Assembly: GCA_965203365.1 (NCBI GenBank)
Contig: OZ241878.1
Span: 2,480,001 to 2,544,000, forward strand
Direction of reading: 5' to 3'
Length of the DNA stretch: 64,000 nucleotides
Source: VYFG01 sp965203365
Lineage (GTDB): Bacteria > Pseudomonadota > Gammaproteobacteria > Arenicellales > Poriferihabitantaceae
The position numbers and the translations under genes were made by a program. Positions 36,567-45,119 of this stretch are shown piece by piece (position 1 is the stretch's first letter; every line of letters begins with the position of its first letter). The notes beneath the pieces are model-generated. The model saw only the letters and a list, made by a program, of their open reading frames with translations, had not been told where the DNA came from and made no database searches.

Positions 36567-38141
36567 TCAGGCCCGCTCCGCCCGCAGGGCGGCCAGATTG
36601 CGCTGCTCCTGATCAAACACCAGGGCCAGCCGATGGACCTCCTTCCCCGGTGTTCGGTACTTGTCCGCATACCCCTTCTCCCGCATCTGCGCCATCGCGT
36701 CGTCCAGTTTCCTGTCGACTTCCGCCTCGCCCTGCGCCACCTTGCATTCGAACACGAACACCTGCGCCCGATGGATCAACACCAGATCCGACCGCCCCTG
36801 ATAAGTGACCTCCTCTCCCCGGATGTCGAGTCCCTGCGTCAGCCAGGCGGCATACAGCAACCCGACATAAAATCCCTCCCACCGGAACAACTCCCCCGGG
36901 TCCTGCCAGGTATGCGGAATCCCCGCAAAGAACGCCTGCAGGGCCTGCTCGAAGCCGTCGAAGTCCTGGGCCAGCAGCCGATCGGTCAGGGTCTGGCGGC
37001 GCTTCGAGATCGTCTCCCAATCGCCCAGCACCGCCTCCAGCAGTTCCCGGTTCAGGCTGCGGCGCACCTCTTCGTTGGGATAGTCCAGGGTGTAGACATA
37101 CTCTTCGTTGGTGTGCTGTTCCCCGACCATGGTCAGGTAGCCGCACTGGAACAGCAGGGCGTTCACGCTGATATTCTCCAGGTTGAATCGGGACAGTTCC
37201 CCCCGGGACATGTCCAGCCGACTCAAGGTCTGGGGCAGGATGTCGCCTCGGGCCAGTCGATGATAGAGATAGCTCGGGGTGCCGGTCTCGTACCAGTAGG
37301 GCAGGAACTTCCGGTTCTGAAAGTACAGCAGGATGTCGAATGGGTTGTAGACGGTCTCCTGGCCGAGCCACGAATAGCCATTGTACCAGTGGCGAATCTT
37401 GTCCCGGTCTTCGGCGGATATGTCCGTCAGTTCCGGCGCGAACACGGTGTCGAGGTCGGCCTCGGTATAGCCGCAGATGGTGGCATAACGCGGCATCAGG
37501 CTGAGGTCGTTGAGGTTGTTCAGGTTCGAAAACAAGCTCACCTTCGAATACATGCTGATGCCGGTGACGAACACGAAGCGCAGCCAGCGGGCACAATCCT
37601 TGAGCATCCCGTACAGCCCCCGCAGGGTATCGCGGTGGGCCCGCGCCAAGTCGGGGTCTTCCAGCACATCCAGGATCGGCTTGTCGTATTCGTCCACCAG
37701 CACCACCACCTGCTGATCGGTGGCCAGCTGCAGCCGATCGATCAGGCTCCGAAGGCGGGTCGGTCCGGTGTCGGATTCGGTATCGGGATCCAGCTGATAG
37801 CGGCGTTCAATGCTGTGCAACTGGCGGAGAATGTCCTTGTCCAGTTCGTCCGGTCCACGGAATGTTCCCCCGAAGCTCAGCCGCACCACGGGATGGGTCG
37901 TCTGCCAGTCCCATCGGGGGTGGATGTCCAGGCCCCGGAACAGGTCCTCGCTGCCGGCGAACAGCTCGTGCAGCGTATCGACCAGCAAGGTCTTGCCGAA
38001 GCGACGCGGGCGCGACAGGAACCAGTATTCGCCCTCCTCAAGCAACTGATGGAGGTGCGGAGTCTTGTCGACATAATAGAACCCCCGGCGGCGAATGTTG
38101 CGGAAGGCAGATATGCCGACCGGGAGCGGGTGCTGATTCAT
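36567..38141 (-). CDS. AAA-ATPase-like protein with PD-(D/E)XK nuclease-like C terminus
   Basis: 524 residues. N-terminal AAA-ATPase-like domain (PF09820 type) with FYYVDKTPHLHQLLEEGEYW, a P-loop variant RPRRFGKTLL and a Walker B segment VVLVDEYDKPILD. The C-terminal PDDEXK-9-like domain carries RSDLVLIHRAQVFVFECKVA, supplying D...ExK nuclease-type residues. Length is normal. These proteins occur in many, often accessory, copies in some gammaproteobacteria and anaerobes; their role is not established. It is probably cargo, not part of the transfer machine. Confidence 0.9.
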   Translation of the reverse strand: MNQHPLPVGISAFRNIRRRGFYYVDKTPHLHQLLEEGEYWFLSRPRRFGKTLLVDTLHELFAGSEDLFRGLDIHPRWDWQTTHPVVRLSFGGTFRGPDELDKDILRQLHSIERRYQLDPDTESDTGPTRLRSLIDRLQLATDQQVVVLVDEYDKPILDVLEDPDLARAHRDTLRGLYGMLKDCARWLRFVFVTGISMYSKVSLFSNLNNLNDLSLMPRYATICGYTEADLDTVFAPELTDISAEDRDKIRHWYNGYSWLGQETVYNPFDILLYFQNRKFLPYWYETGTPSYLYHRLARGDILPQTLSRLDMSRGELSRFNLENISVNALLFQCGYLTMVGEQHTNEEYVYTLDYPNEEVRRSLNRELLEAVLGDWETISKRRQTLTDRLLAQDFDGFEQALQAFFAGIPHTWQDPGELFRWEGFYVGLLYAAWLTQGLDIRGEEVTYQGRSDLVLIHRAQVFVFECKVAQGEAEVDRKLDDAMAQMREKGYADKYRTPGKEVHRLALVFDQEQRNLAALRAERA

Positions 38142-38487
38142 GGCCCTGGTCAGTCAGTCAATCGGAGCGTTTCATCATAACATGCTCCGGGCCATCCGTC
38201 CCGGGTCAGGTGGAGGATGTCAGACGCGCTCTGCCCACAAGACCGTTGGGATCAGTATGCCAGCAGCGACCGTTCCCGGGGGGAGTCGTGACCCATGCAG
38301 CCGACACTCGCCATCCCGTCGGGCCGGACGACGGCCGGGCATCCCCCGGTTGTCGGACCCCGGTCCCCGACCTCATCCAGCCCCCCATCAGGGCCGCGCT
38401 GCAAGCGGTCGACCCCCCCAGGTGGACCGGAGTCCTCACCGACTTCCTCGGGATTCCGTGGATGGGCCGACGGGTCGACGATCTCCG
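38142..38487. other. intergenic, nothing recognised
   Basis: About 345 bp between the AAA/nuclease-like gene and the traG stop. No coding or RNA feature is supported. Confidence 0.5.
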
Positions 38488-40062
38488 CTACCGGGACCGT
38501 CCGCCCCGGGTGTTCCGCCAGACGGAGGGACCCAATCGGCCGCCCTGTACGCCGGCATCCCTGGCTGGAGCTGTCAAGGCCCCGGTGGCCGAATCGATCG
38601 CCCGTCCGATTCGAACCCCCGCCCAGGCCATCATGGCACTCCACAGCATCGGCAGGCCGAGATACAGGCTGGTCGTGATCATGTTCAGCAGCATGCGTTT
38701 GGTGTCATGCGTTCCCGGGTTGGCGAATATCTGCAAAAACCACTTCACCTCAGGATACATGGACGTGATCAGATTCTGATCCACCCACATCGCCAGATAC
38801 CACAGCACACTCCAGAACTTGACCGTGAAAATGGCCAGCGCCCCGGTCATCATCATAGACAGGGAATAGCGGGAAAGGACCAAGACCAGCGGCAACAGGG
38901 CGTACATGCCCAACAGCACGAGGGCCTGCACCATGGGCAACGCCTGCAGGAGCGCCGTCATGGTGACGGAAAACAGGACCGAAACGGCCACCACCCCCCC
39001 GGTCGCCAACCCGCCCTTGGCCAGATTCTCCACCGTGCCCACCAGTCCCGTCGTGCTGCGGTGGTGGATCACGAGGTCCTGATTGGACCAAGACGGGGGG
39101 GCATTGGCCAGGACGGTCTTGGCCACGGCATCGTACTGCTGATCGGTGGCCCATGCCGGGGCCAGCCTCACCACGAGACTGGAGAGCCCCGCGGCGGTCG
39201 CATCGGCGGCGTCAATCAGCTTGGCCCGCAATCCGCGGGAGCGGTCCTCCCACCACTGTCGACAGACCGGCTTCCCCCAGGCGGGCGGATCCCCGGGATC
39301 ATATTCCGTGTCTCTGGCGGGGTGATAGGGCCATCCGATCACGGGCCGGGTGGATCGCAACGTATCGTAATACCCGGGGATTCGACGATAGACCTGTGAG
39401 CCCATCCAATCGGGGTCATCCGGCCCATGAGTGGACAGCAACGCATTGACCGCCGGGGTGTCGGGTCGTTCCCGCTGGAATTTGGAACGAGCCGGGATGT
39501 AGCAGTCACTGAAAAAATCGCTCGCTTCCCGACGCAGTCTCGGATCGGTGATGGTCGCGAGCCGGGCCTGTTGCTCGTAAGTGCGCAGGTCGGATACGGA
39601 AGGCAGGCCAGCGACCACCCCCTGGTTGAAGCCAGCGGACAGGGACAAGACGGCATACCACCACACCGGGAGGTTCACCGTGGACGGGGAGCCGGTAAAT
39701 CCGTGGGTGCCATAGGTGCTGTCCGGGGACCGGACCGTAGCCGGTCGGGGCGTCGGCTCCGACAGGGTGGGCGGCGGGGTGTATTGCAGTGCGGCCGCAT
39801 TCAGCGGTGTCAGCGTGGCCGGCTGCGCAGCCAGCACCACCACCAGGAGGGCGAGGAACAGTTCAATCTCCATGCGCCGCAACGAGTATCCGGCCGCCGA
39901 GTTGGCGTCACCGCCTTCCGCCGAATCCTGCCAATGGTCGATCAGGATCCCCAGAAAGGGCAGAAACACCACGCCCGTGCTGACGAGTACATTCCACACG
40001 ATACCGTAGAAGGTCCAGCCAAACAAGGTGGTGAACAGTTCCAGGTAGCTGTCAACGGCCAT
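38488..40062 (-). CDS. traG: TraG N-terminal-type mating-pair protein
   Basis: 524 residues. The N terminus MAVDSYLELFTTLFGWTFYG with VLVSTGVVFLPFLGILIDHW opens the TraG_N family. Several more helices follow (IELFLALLVVVLAAQPATLT, and the cluster VAVSVLFSVTMTALLQALPM to MYALLPLVLVLSRYSL). Inner-membrane mating-pair stabilisation protein of the ICE system. It is the last gene of the relocated 43.5-38.5 kb transfer block. Confidence 0.9.
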   Translation of the reverse strand: MAVDSYLELFTTLFGWTFYGIVWNVLVSTGVVFLPFLGILIDHWQDSAEGGDANSAAGYSLRRMEIELFLALLVVVLAAQPATLTPLNAAALQYTPPPTLSEPTPRPATVRSPDSTYGTHGFTGSPSTVNLPVWWYAVLSLSAGFNQGVVAGLPSVSDLRTYEQQARLATITDPRLRREASDFFSDCYIPARSKFQRERPDTPAVNALLSTHGPDDPDWMGSQVYRRIPGYYDTLRSTRPVIGWPYHPARDTEYDPGDPPAWGKPVCRQWWEDRSRGLRAKLIDAADATAAGLSSLVVRLAPAWATDQQYDAVAKTVLANAPPSWSNQDLVIHHRSTTGLVGTVENLAKGGLATGGVVAVSVLFSVTMTALLQALPMVQALVLLGMYALLPLVLVLSRYSLSMMMTGALAIFTVKFWSVLWYLAMWVDQNLITSMYPEVKWFLQIFANPGTHDTKRMLLNMITTSLYLGLPMLWSAMMAWAGVRIGRAIDSATGALTAPARDAGVQGGRLGPSVWRNTRGGRSR

Positions 40063-40150
40063 GATCTGTCCCGGCTGTCAAGGGGTGACCGGGCTCGGTC
40101 CGACGGGGATGACCGGAGGGGACGACATCAGATGGTCTGCCAAGCCCCAT

Positions 40151-40495
40151 TCAGCCGCTCACCAGGGAAGCGATCCATCGGGCGAGCATGGCCTGACCCA
40201 CGATCAGCTCGATGGTGCCCAGCCAAAGAACGAGGCGCCAGCCAAGCGCCTGTCGGCCCGGCCCCGTCGGCACCAAGCCGGAAGGAGGGGGGCGGTAAGC
40301 CTGACCCAGGATCATCAGAGCCGTCAAACCGAGCAGCCCCCAGCGGGCGGCGGTCCAGACCGGCATCCAAGGGCCGACCCGGGTTTCCACTTCCCCAAGC
40401 GTGGAAATCCGGGCCTCGGACCAGAGCCAACTGCCCATCCCCCCGGTCAGGACCAAGGCCAGCAGCAGGGTCAGACCGACTGTGCGTCTTTTCAT
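40151..40495 (-). CDS. small ICE membrane protein
   Basis: 114 residues with three likely membrane segments: VGLTLLLALVLTGGMGSWLW, AARWGLLGLTALMILGQAY and LVLWLGTIELIVGQAMLA. A small membrane protein between TIGR03755 and TraG is usual in this ICE class. The sequence itself is not one I can name. Spacing: 10 bp to the preceding gene, 88 bp to traG. Confidence 0.75.
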   Translation of the reverse strand: MKRRTVGLTLLLALVLTGGMGSWLWSEARISTLGEVETRVGPWMPVWTAARWGLLGLTALMILGQAYRPPPSGLVPTGPGRQALGWRLVLWLGTIELIVGQAMLARWIASLVSG

Positions 40496-40505
40496 GCCCA
40501 GACCC

Positions 40506-41873
40506 TCAGGGGATACGGCCGCCCCGGACGGGCCGAGGGTCGATGACCGGCACCGGCGGGATCTGGAGTGATGCCCGGCGGCGGGCGGCCGCCTGCGCGA
40601 TCAGCGTGACTGCCGTATCGGAAACCACTTCCCGACGCACCCGGGTTTCGAACAGCAGGTTGTCGATCTCCCGGTCCAGTTCGGCGATGGCCGCATCCGC
40701 ATGCTCCCGCACCACCTCGGTGGCATAGACTTCCGGGACCTGTCGGCCTGACAGCAGGAGCCGGCGAACGAAGAGCGCCTTTTCAATGGTGCGAGCCGTG
40801 GCAATCTCCGAGACCAGACGCCCGATGATCAGCCCCTGTTCCTTCGCCGGCATCTCGCGGATGGCGTCAATCACCTGTCGGGTGATAGCGATGCCTGGTG
40901 CGGCCACCTGCTGCAGGTGAGTCAGGGTGGGCGGGACGGTCTGGTTCACCAGACGCTGCAGTTCCTGGGCCACCACGGTCGATTCCTGGTGCAACCCGGG
41001 CAGCAGTCCAGTCCCGGGAATACTGTCCTTGCGACAGGTATCGCAGGTGGTCACGATGTTCTCGCCGACGACTTCGACGGCCCATTGACGGGCCTGGTCG
41101 GGAGAGGACCAGAGTTCGGCCAGTCGGCTGGTGGCGGAAGTCGGGACCGAGCTGGTGTCGGTGAGGGGCCGATTCAGCTGAATGTTGTAACCCGCGGCCA
41201 CCAGATCGCCCGTGAATCGCAGGACCGGCTGGCCCTCCCCCCCGGCCGACCCCCCAATCCAGGGGATGCCATGGCGGCCGCTGGCGGTCTCGACGGCCTT
41301 TTTCGCCGTCACGACATCATTGCCGCCGATGCCCATTTGGACTTTCCAGTCGGTGCCCTTGGACAGGGTGATGAGGTCGGCATAGGGGTTCTTGCCTTGT
41401 GCCAGTTCCGCTTCCATCTGTTCACAGGATTTGGTCGCCAGTTGCAGTGTGTCCTCAGCCTGAATCAAGGCATTCTGAAACAGGTCGTACAGGCCGGGAT
41501 TCGCCCGTTGCAGGATCAGGGCAGGCAATGAGGCAATGGCCCCGGTCGCCGCCGCCGTCATGGCATTCATCATGTTGTCGAGACCGGCCCCGATCTCGTT
41601 CAAGGTGTGGGTGACCGCCGCCACCGGATCAAACCGGCCGCAACTGTAGCCGAGACTCAAGGCTGCGGATCCCCGCAGAGGGATACTGATCACCGAGGCG
41701 TTCGCGGGCAGGGATACCGGGTCGGCGCCGCCGATCTGGTAATACCAAACACTGTCTTGCGTCGGCCCTTTCGGGAAGGTCCGGGCCTGGGCGATATCTG
41801 GCCCGCCCAGTACCCACCCGATGAGCGACAGTACGGGAAGAACCGGGAAAATACATCGTGGGATGGAGTGCAT
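40506..41873 (-). CDS. ICE protein, TIGR03755 (PFL_4711) family, TraH-like
   Basis: 455 residues from the ATG at 41873, which gives the signal peptide MHSIPRCIFPVLPVLSLIGW. The mature protein contains WYYQIGGADPVSLPANASVI, YSCGRFDPVAAVTHTLNEIG and NPYADLITLSKGTDWKVQMG, all diagnostic. The long upstream extension to 42236 overlaps the TIGR03756 gene and was rejected. Periplasmic or outer-membrane mating-pair component. Confidence 0.92.
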   Translation of the reverse strand: MHSIPRCIFPVLPVLSLIGWVLGGPDIAQARTFPKGPTQDSVWYYQIGGADPVSLPANASVISIPLRGSAALSLGYSCGRFDPVAAVTHTLNEIGAGLDNMMNAMTAAATGAIASLPALILQRANPGLYDLFQNALIQAEDTLQLATKSCEQMEAELAQGKNPYADLITLSKGTDWKVQMGIGGNDVVTAKKAVETASGRHGIPWIGGSAGGEGQPVLRFTGDLVAAGYNIQLNRPLTDTSSVPTSATSRLAELWSSPDQARQWAVEVVGENIVTTCDTCRKDSIPGTGLLPGLHQESTVVAQELQRLVNQTVPPTLTHLQQVAAPGIAITRQVIDAIREMPAKEQGLIIGRLVSEIATARTIEKALFVRRLLLSGRQVPEVYATEVVREHADAAIAELDREIDNLLFETRVRREVVSDTAVTLIAQAAARRRASLQIPPVPVIDPRPVRGGRIP

Positions 41874-42015
41874 GGTTTTGTGATGGGGCAAGTCAAACGA
41901 GTGAAGGGTCGAGGCTGCAGAACATCGGGTCAGGAAAGACCGCCTCCCGGCATGCCGGCCCGCCAAGCGGACTGGTCGCGGGACGGTCGCTGACCTTCCG
42001 GCTCGAATCGCCCGC

Positions 42016-43056
42016 TCATGGAGGGTATCCCGACCAGTCGAGGTCATACAGGAACCACTGCCCTCGCCGGGGACAACACCGATAGGGGCGCCACAGGTTC
42101 CACACGTACTCCCCCTTCGTATCCCGCCGTCCGCTCCCCCAACCGCTGGCCGCCAAGCGGTCATCCGATCCGAAGACCTCACAGGTGGTTTCCGACCGCG
42201 GATGCAAGAGTTGCCAGAGGCCGGTGGAACGATCATTTTCCTTCAGCGGGCCCGGCGGCCAAATCCGACCGGAACCGGGCGACCCGGTGATCGGGACATA
42301 GACATGAGGCTGTCCGGTTCGGGTCGTGATATCCCCCACTCGTTGCGCGACGAGGGCCGCGGCCTTGGGCTCTTCCGCCTGGACTGCCCAACCGGTTCGG
42401 GGATAAATGCTGCCCCAGGTCTGCAGGAGTCCGGTTCCGAGTTCCCGCATGCCCGGGAGACGACTCGCCGGATAGAAGATTTCGGGAACTTCCTGACGCC
42501 AGGCCAGGGCATCCAGGCTGGACTGGAAGTAAGGAAACAGGGGTCGGGACTGAGAGGGGCAAATCAGGCCGAGGGGCGGCAGGTGTCCCGCCAGGGCTTT
42601 CAAGGGATGACCGACCACATCGGCTTCCCAAAAGGTCAGGTTCTCATGGTAGCGCCGGGTGGCACTCCCGGTTCGGTGGCCCGAACCGCCAACCGGGGCG
42701 GGGGTCAGTGCGCCCATCAGACCCGACAGGGCGGTTTTCTGGGCCTGTCCCAAGGTAGTTCGAATGTCCGTCCACGGGTTGCTGCCCGACTCGTGGTACA
42801 CGCTAACCACCAAGTCCGGGTGGTAATGGCCGACCTTGAGAGAAGTGCGAACACGACAGCCGGTCAGGCCGCAACGCAGCCAAAAGCAGGTCCCGATCGG
42901 CTTCCACTGCAGGCACGACCGGGCGGAGGTCGTGGCCGACATGATATGTGGCGTGGTGATGGGGCTGGCCCAGGACGCTCCCCACCCCCACCCCAAGGCG
43001 ACGATCACCCACAGAGCCAGTGGGTGTCGATTCACGGCGCGGTCCCGTCTCGCCAT
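42016..43056 (-). CDS. ICE protein, TIGR03756 (PFL_4710) family, TraU-like
   Basis: 346 residues. The signal peptide PLALWVIVALGWGWGASWAS is followed by ITTPHIMSATTSARSCLQWK, many cysteines (CFWLRCGLTGCRV), YHPDLVVSVYHESGSNPWTD and LTFWEADVVGHPLKALAG. Size and cysteine content match the TraU-like family. It overlaps the TIGR03757 stop by 25 bp. Confidence 0.92.
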   Translation of the reverse strand: MARRDRAVNRHPLALWVIVALGWGWGASWASPITTPHIMSATTSARSCLQWKPIGTCFWLRCGLTGCRVRTSLKVGHYHPDLVVSVYHESGSNPWTDIRTTLGQAQKTALSGLMGALTPAPVGGSGHRTGSATRRYHENLTFWEADVVGHPLKALAGHLPPLGLICPSQSRPLFPYFQSSLDALAWRQEVPEIFYPASRLPGMRELGTGLLQTWGSIYPRTGWAVQAEEPKAAALVAQRVGDITTRTGQPHVYVPITGSPGSGRIWPPGPLKENDRSTGLWQLLHPRSETTCEVFGSDDRLAASGWGSGRRDTKGEYVWNLWRPYRCCPRRGQWFLYDLDWSGYPP

Positions 43057-43532
43057 TGTCGGTAGTAACGCAACCCTTCTGTCGGGGGGATGACGCCATA
43101 CACGACTGCCTGGCCATCAAACACGATGGCCGGATAGCGGTCGATCCGGTATTCAATGAGCTTCATCAGGCCGACAGCCGTCTGCCGGACGGTATCCATC
43201 AGGGCGGGATCCCGTTGCGACAGACGGGCCCGAACCGCCGCCTGGGCGGCGGTGGGGTCGCGGCTCAGGCCTTGTGACAGTGACTGCTCCAGCCGATGGA
43301 TACCGTCCAGTCTGTACACCATCCATTGGGTGTCGGCAGGATATTCGCGCGGCCGATGGGTCCAGCCGGATCGTTCGTCGGAGGCGGCCATGAAGACCTC
43401 TACTTGTTGCGGACCCTCCACCGAGGTCGACTGGGCCGCCGGATGGGCCAGGATCATCCCGCCCGTCAGCAGGACACCAAGAATCGACGACCGGCGGTCG
43501 ATGCGATTGAGTTGGACAGTGCGCCAGAGCAT
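43032..43532 (-). CDS. ICE protein, TIGR03757 (PFL_4709) family, TraW/TrbC-like
   Basis: 166 residues with a signal segment (SSILGVLLTGGMILAHPAA). QVEVFMAASDERSGWTHRP, VYRLDGIHRLEQSLSQGL and a thioredoxin-fold-like end with YPAIVFDGQAVVYGV are typical. It is the first gene of the second transfer block. In related ICEs this gene follows the TraC ATPase gene and a thioredoxin gene, so the block has been moved relative to 983-3757. Confidence 0.9.
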   Translation of the reverse strand: MLWRTVQLNRIDRRSSILGVLLTGGMILAHPAAQSTSVEGPQQVEVFMAASDERSGWTHRPREYPADTQWMVYRLDGIHRLEQSLSQGLSRDPTAAQAAVRARLSQRDPALMDTVRQTAVGLMKLIEYRIDRYPAIVFDGQAVVYGVIPPTEGLRYYRQWRDGTAP

Positions 43533-43696
43533 GGATCCGAGCTTGCCCCAATGCGAACACGGGTGCCACAGAAAATCCGATCAGCCACTGACGGAATTGT
43601 CCCGATCCTTCTCCCCCCTTTCAACCTATGACACTTGTATCCAACCTCATTCTCGCTTTCTCTCACCTAGGGCATCCCGTCCCAAGACCGCCCAGT

Positions 43697-44791
43697 TCAG
43701 TCGTTCAAGCCCCTGCCAGACCTGCTTCGCCCCCGGCAGCGGCGGGCTCTTCGACGGATGACTGCCCCCAGTCGGTCGAGATCGGTCACCCCGGGGCGGA
43801 TGTGGGGCCCGGTCCGATTCGTCGGGGTCGGGGAATCCCGGACCGAGGGCGCGGACTCGTCGGTCGGGGGAGGACTCGGCGAGACCGGACCGGATGGCGT
43901 CGGGACGGGCTGGTGGCCGGGTGCCCGCAGCCCGGGATGCAGCCCGTCGATCTCCTCCAGGTCAAAGACCACCGTCGCCGGCCCGTCAGGCTGCTCGCGG
44001 GCGAGGAACTTGTCGACCGTGCCGGTCATGCCCGTGTCGGGCACAGTGGTGGTGGTTCCGAACTTGGCCTTCAGCAGGGCCGTCGCCGTGAACGCGCCGC
44101 CCTCGCCCTTGCCGTCGAGCGGGTCGTGGATGGCATACTGGCCGACCACGGGTCCCTCGAAGGTCGCCCCGCCGCCGAGCAGGGCGTCGTCGTCCTCTCT
44201 CAACCACCAGCCGAAGTACGCAAAGTGATAATCGGGATGGATCACCCTGGCCCCCTCATCGTGAACGAACATCCAGTCGGCGTTGCTGGGGGTTTGCAGG
44301 AAGTAGCCGCCGGTCCCAACCCCGACATCGCAGGTGCCGGTGCCGGGAGTGCAGTAGTAGTAGCCGGGTGCGCCCCGGTAGGAGCCCCGGACCTGGATCT
44401 CCTCGGCTCCGTCTTTCGCCGGGAAGTTCAGGGTGCCCGACTCCGGGAACTCGGGGGAGTCGATGCTGTGGTCGATCCCGGTGCCCAGGGATATCCTGCG
44501 CTCCGCCGCGGTGTAGTCCCCCGCGTTGGCCGTGAAGCTGTCCTTGGCACCCTGATCAGGGAACCATTTCGCGACCGGAATGGAGTTCGGCCCTGTCCGG
44601 TTGCTGTACACCTTGACCTTGTCGGTGAACTTCCCTTCGCCGGAGCCCTGGGTCCTCTCGTAGTCCGTGACCGTCCACACGCCGCCCACCTTCTCCTCGG
44701 CGTCTCTGGCCTCCTCCGTGCCGTGCCGGAAGCTCACCGCACCATGCTTGTCCGATGTCGCTCGCGACCCCACCACCCGCCGCGGGATCAA
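43697..44791 (-). pseudogene. lipoprotein cassette L3 (5'-less, frameshifted, altered 3' end)
   Basis: A 364-codon frame of the L8/L10 type without signal peptide or N-terminal helical domain. Upstream, the in-frame match (LDRPRGDFRIDPAAG) is in another frame because of one extra base near 44770. The body contains GSYRGAPGYYYCTPGTGTC, FAYFGWWLREDDD and GPVVGQYAIHDPLDG. After TGTVDKFLA the last strands of the barrel are replaced by a Pro/Thr-rich sequence (TPSGPVSPSPPPTDES), so the usual terminal VGAFGA motif is missing. It would not give a normal surface protein. It is best seen as a silent donor. Confidence 0.75.
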
Positions 44792-44850
44792 TCCGGAAGT
44801 CTCCCCGAGGCCGGTCCAGGGTGAAGAGGCCCTGTGAAGGATTCGACCGC

Positions 44851-44879
44851 AGCCTAACTTGTTCGCTCAAGGGTGTCAA
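44851..44879 (-). promoter_or_regulatory. promoter-like site upstream of L3
   Basis: Minus strand: TTGACA (44879-44874), 17 bp, TAGGCT (44856-44851). The -35 is perfect, the -10 weak. The same site is at 49271-49299 before L6. The TGTCAA/TTGACA inverted repeat around it could also bind a regulator. Confidence 0.4.
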
Positions 44880-45006
44880 AAACCTTGACACAACCTTGTT
44901 GCGCTGTTCCCCGGCGCAGGCTCCAAGCCGGGAAACCGCGTGTAGCCGCAAAGGACAGGAAAGTCAACAACCCCGGAGCTTCCGCTCGACAGCCAGCACC
45001 ACCTCA

Positions 45007-45042
45007 TACAGCCTCGCCGAGGGTCGCATCGGCGAGGCTGTA
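45007..45042. repeat. hairpin element, copy 1
   Basis: Perfect 14-bp stem (TACAGCCTCGCCGA / TCGGCGAGGCTGTA) with an 8-base loop, inside a ~150-bp sequence repeated four times at the 3' ends of cassettes. On the L4 transcript it follows a second GC stem (GCCCGGCC/GGCCGGGC) and a C/T-rich run, so it may act as terminator. Confidence 0.8.
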
Positions 45043-45119
45043 CGAGAAAAGGGGGGGACGCCCGGCCTGGAAAGGAGAAGCCCACCGGCCGGGCGCCCGA
45101 TCAGGGGTCAAGTCGATGG

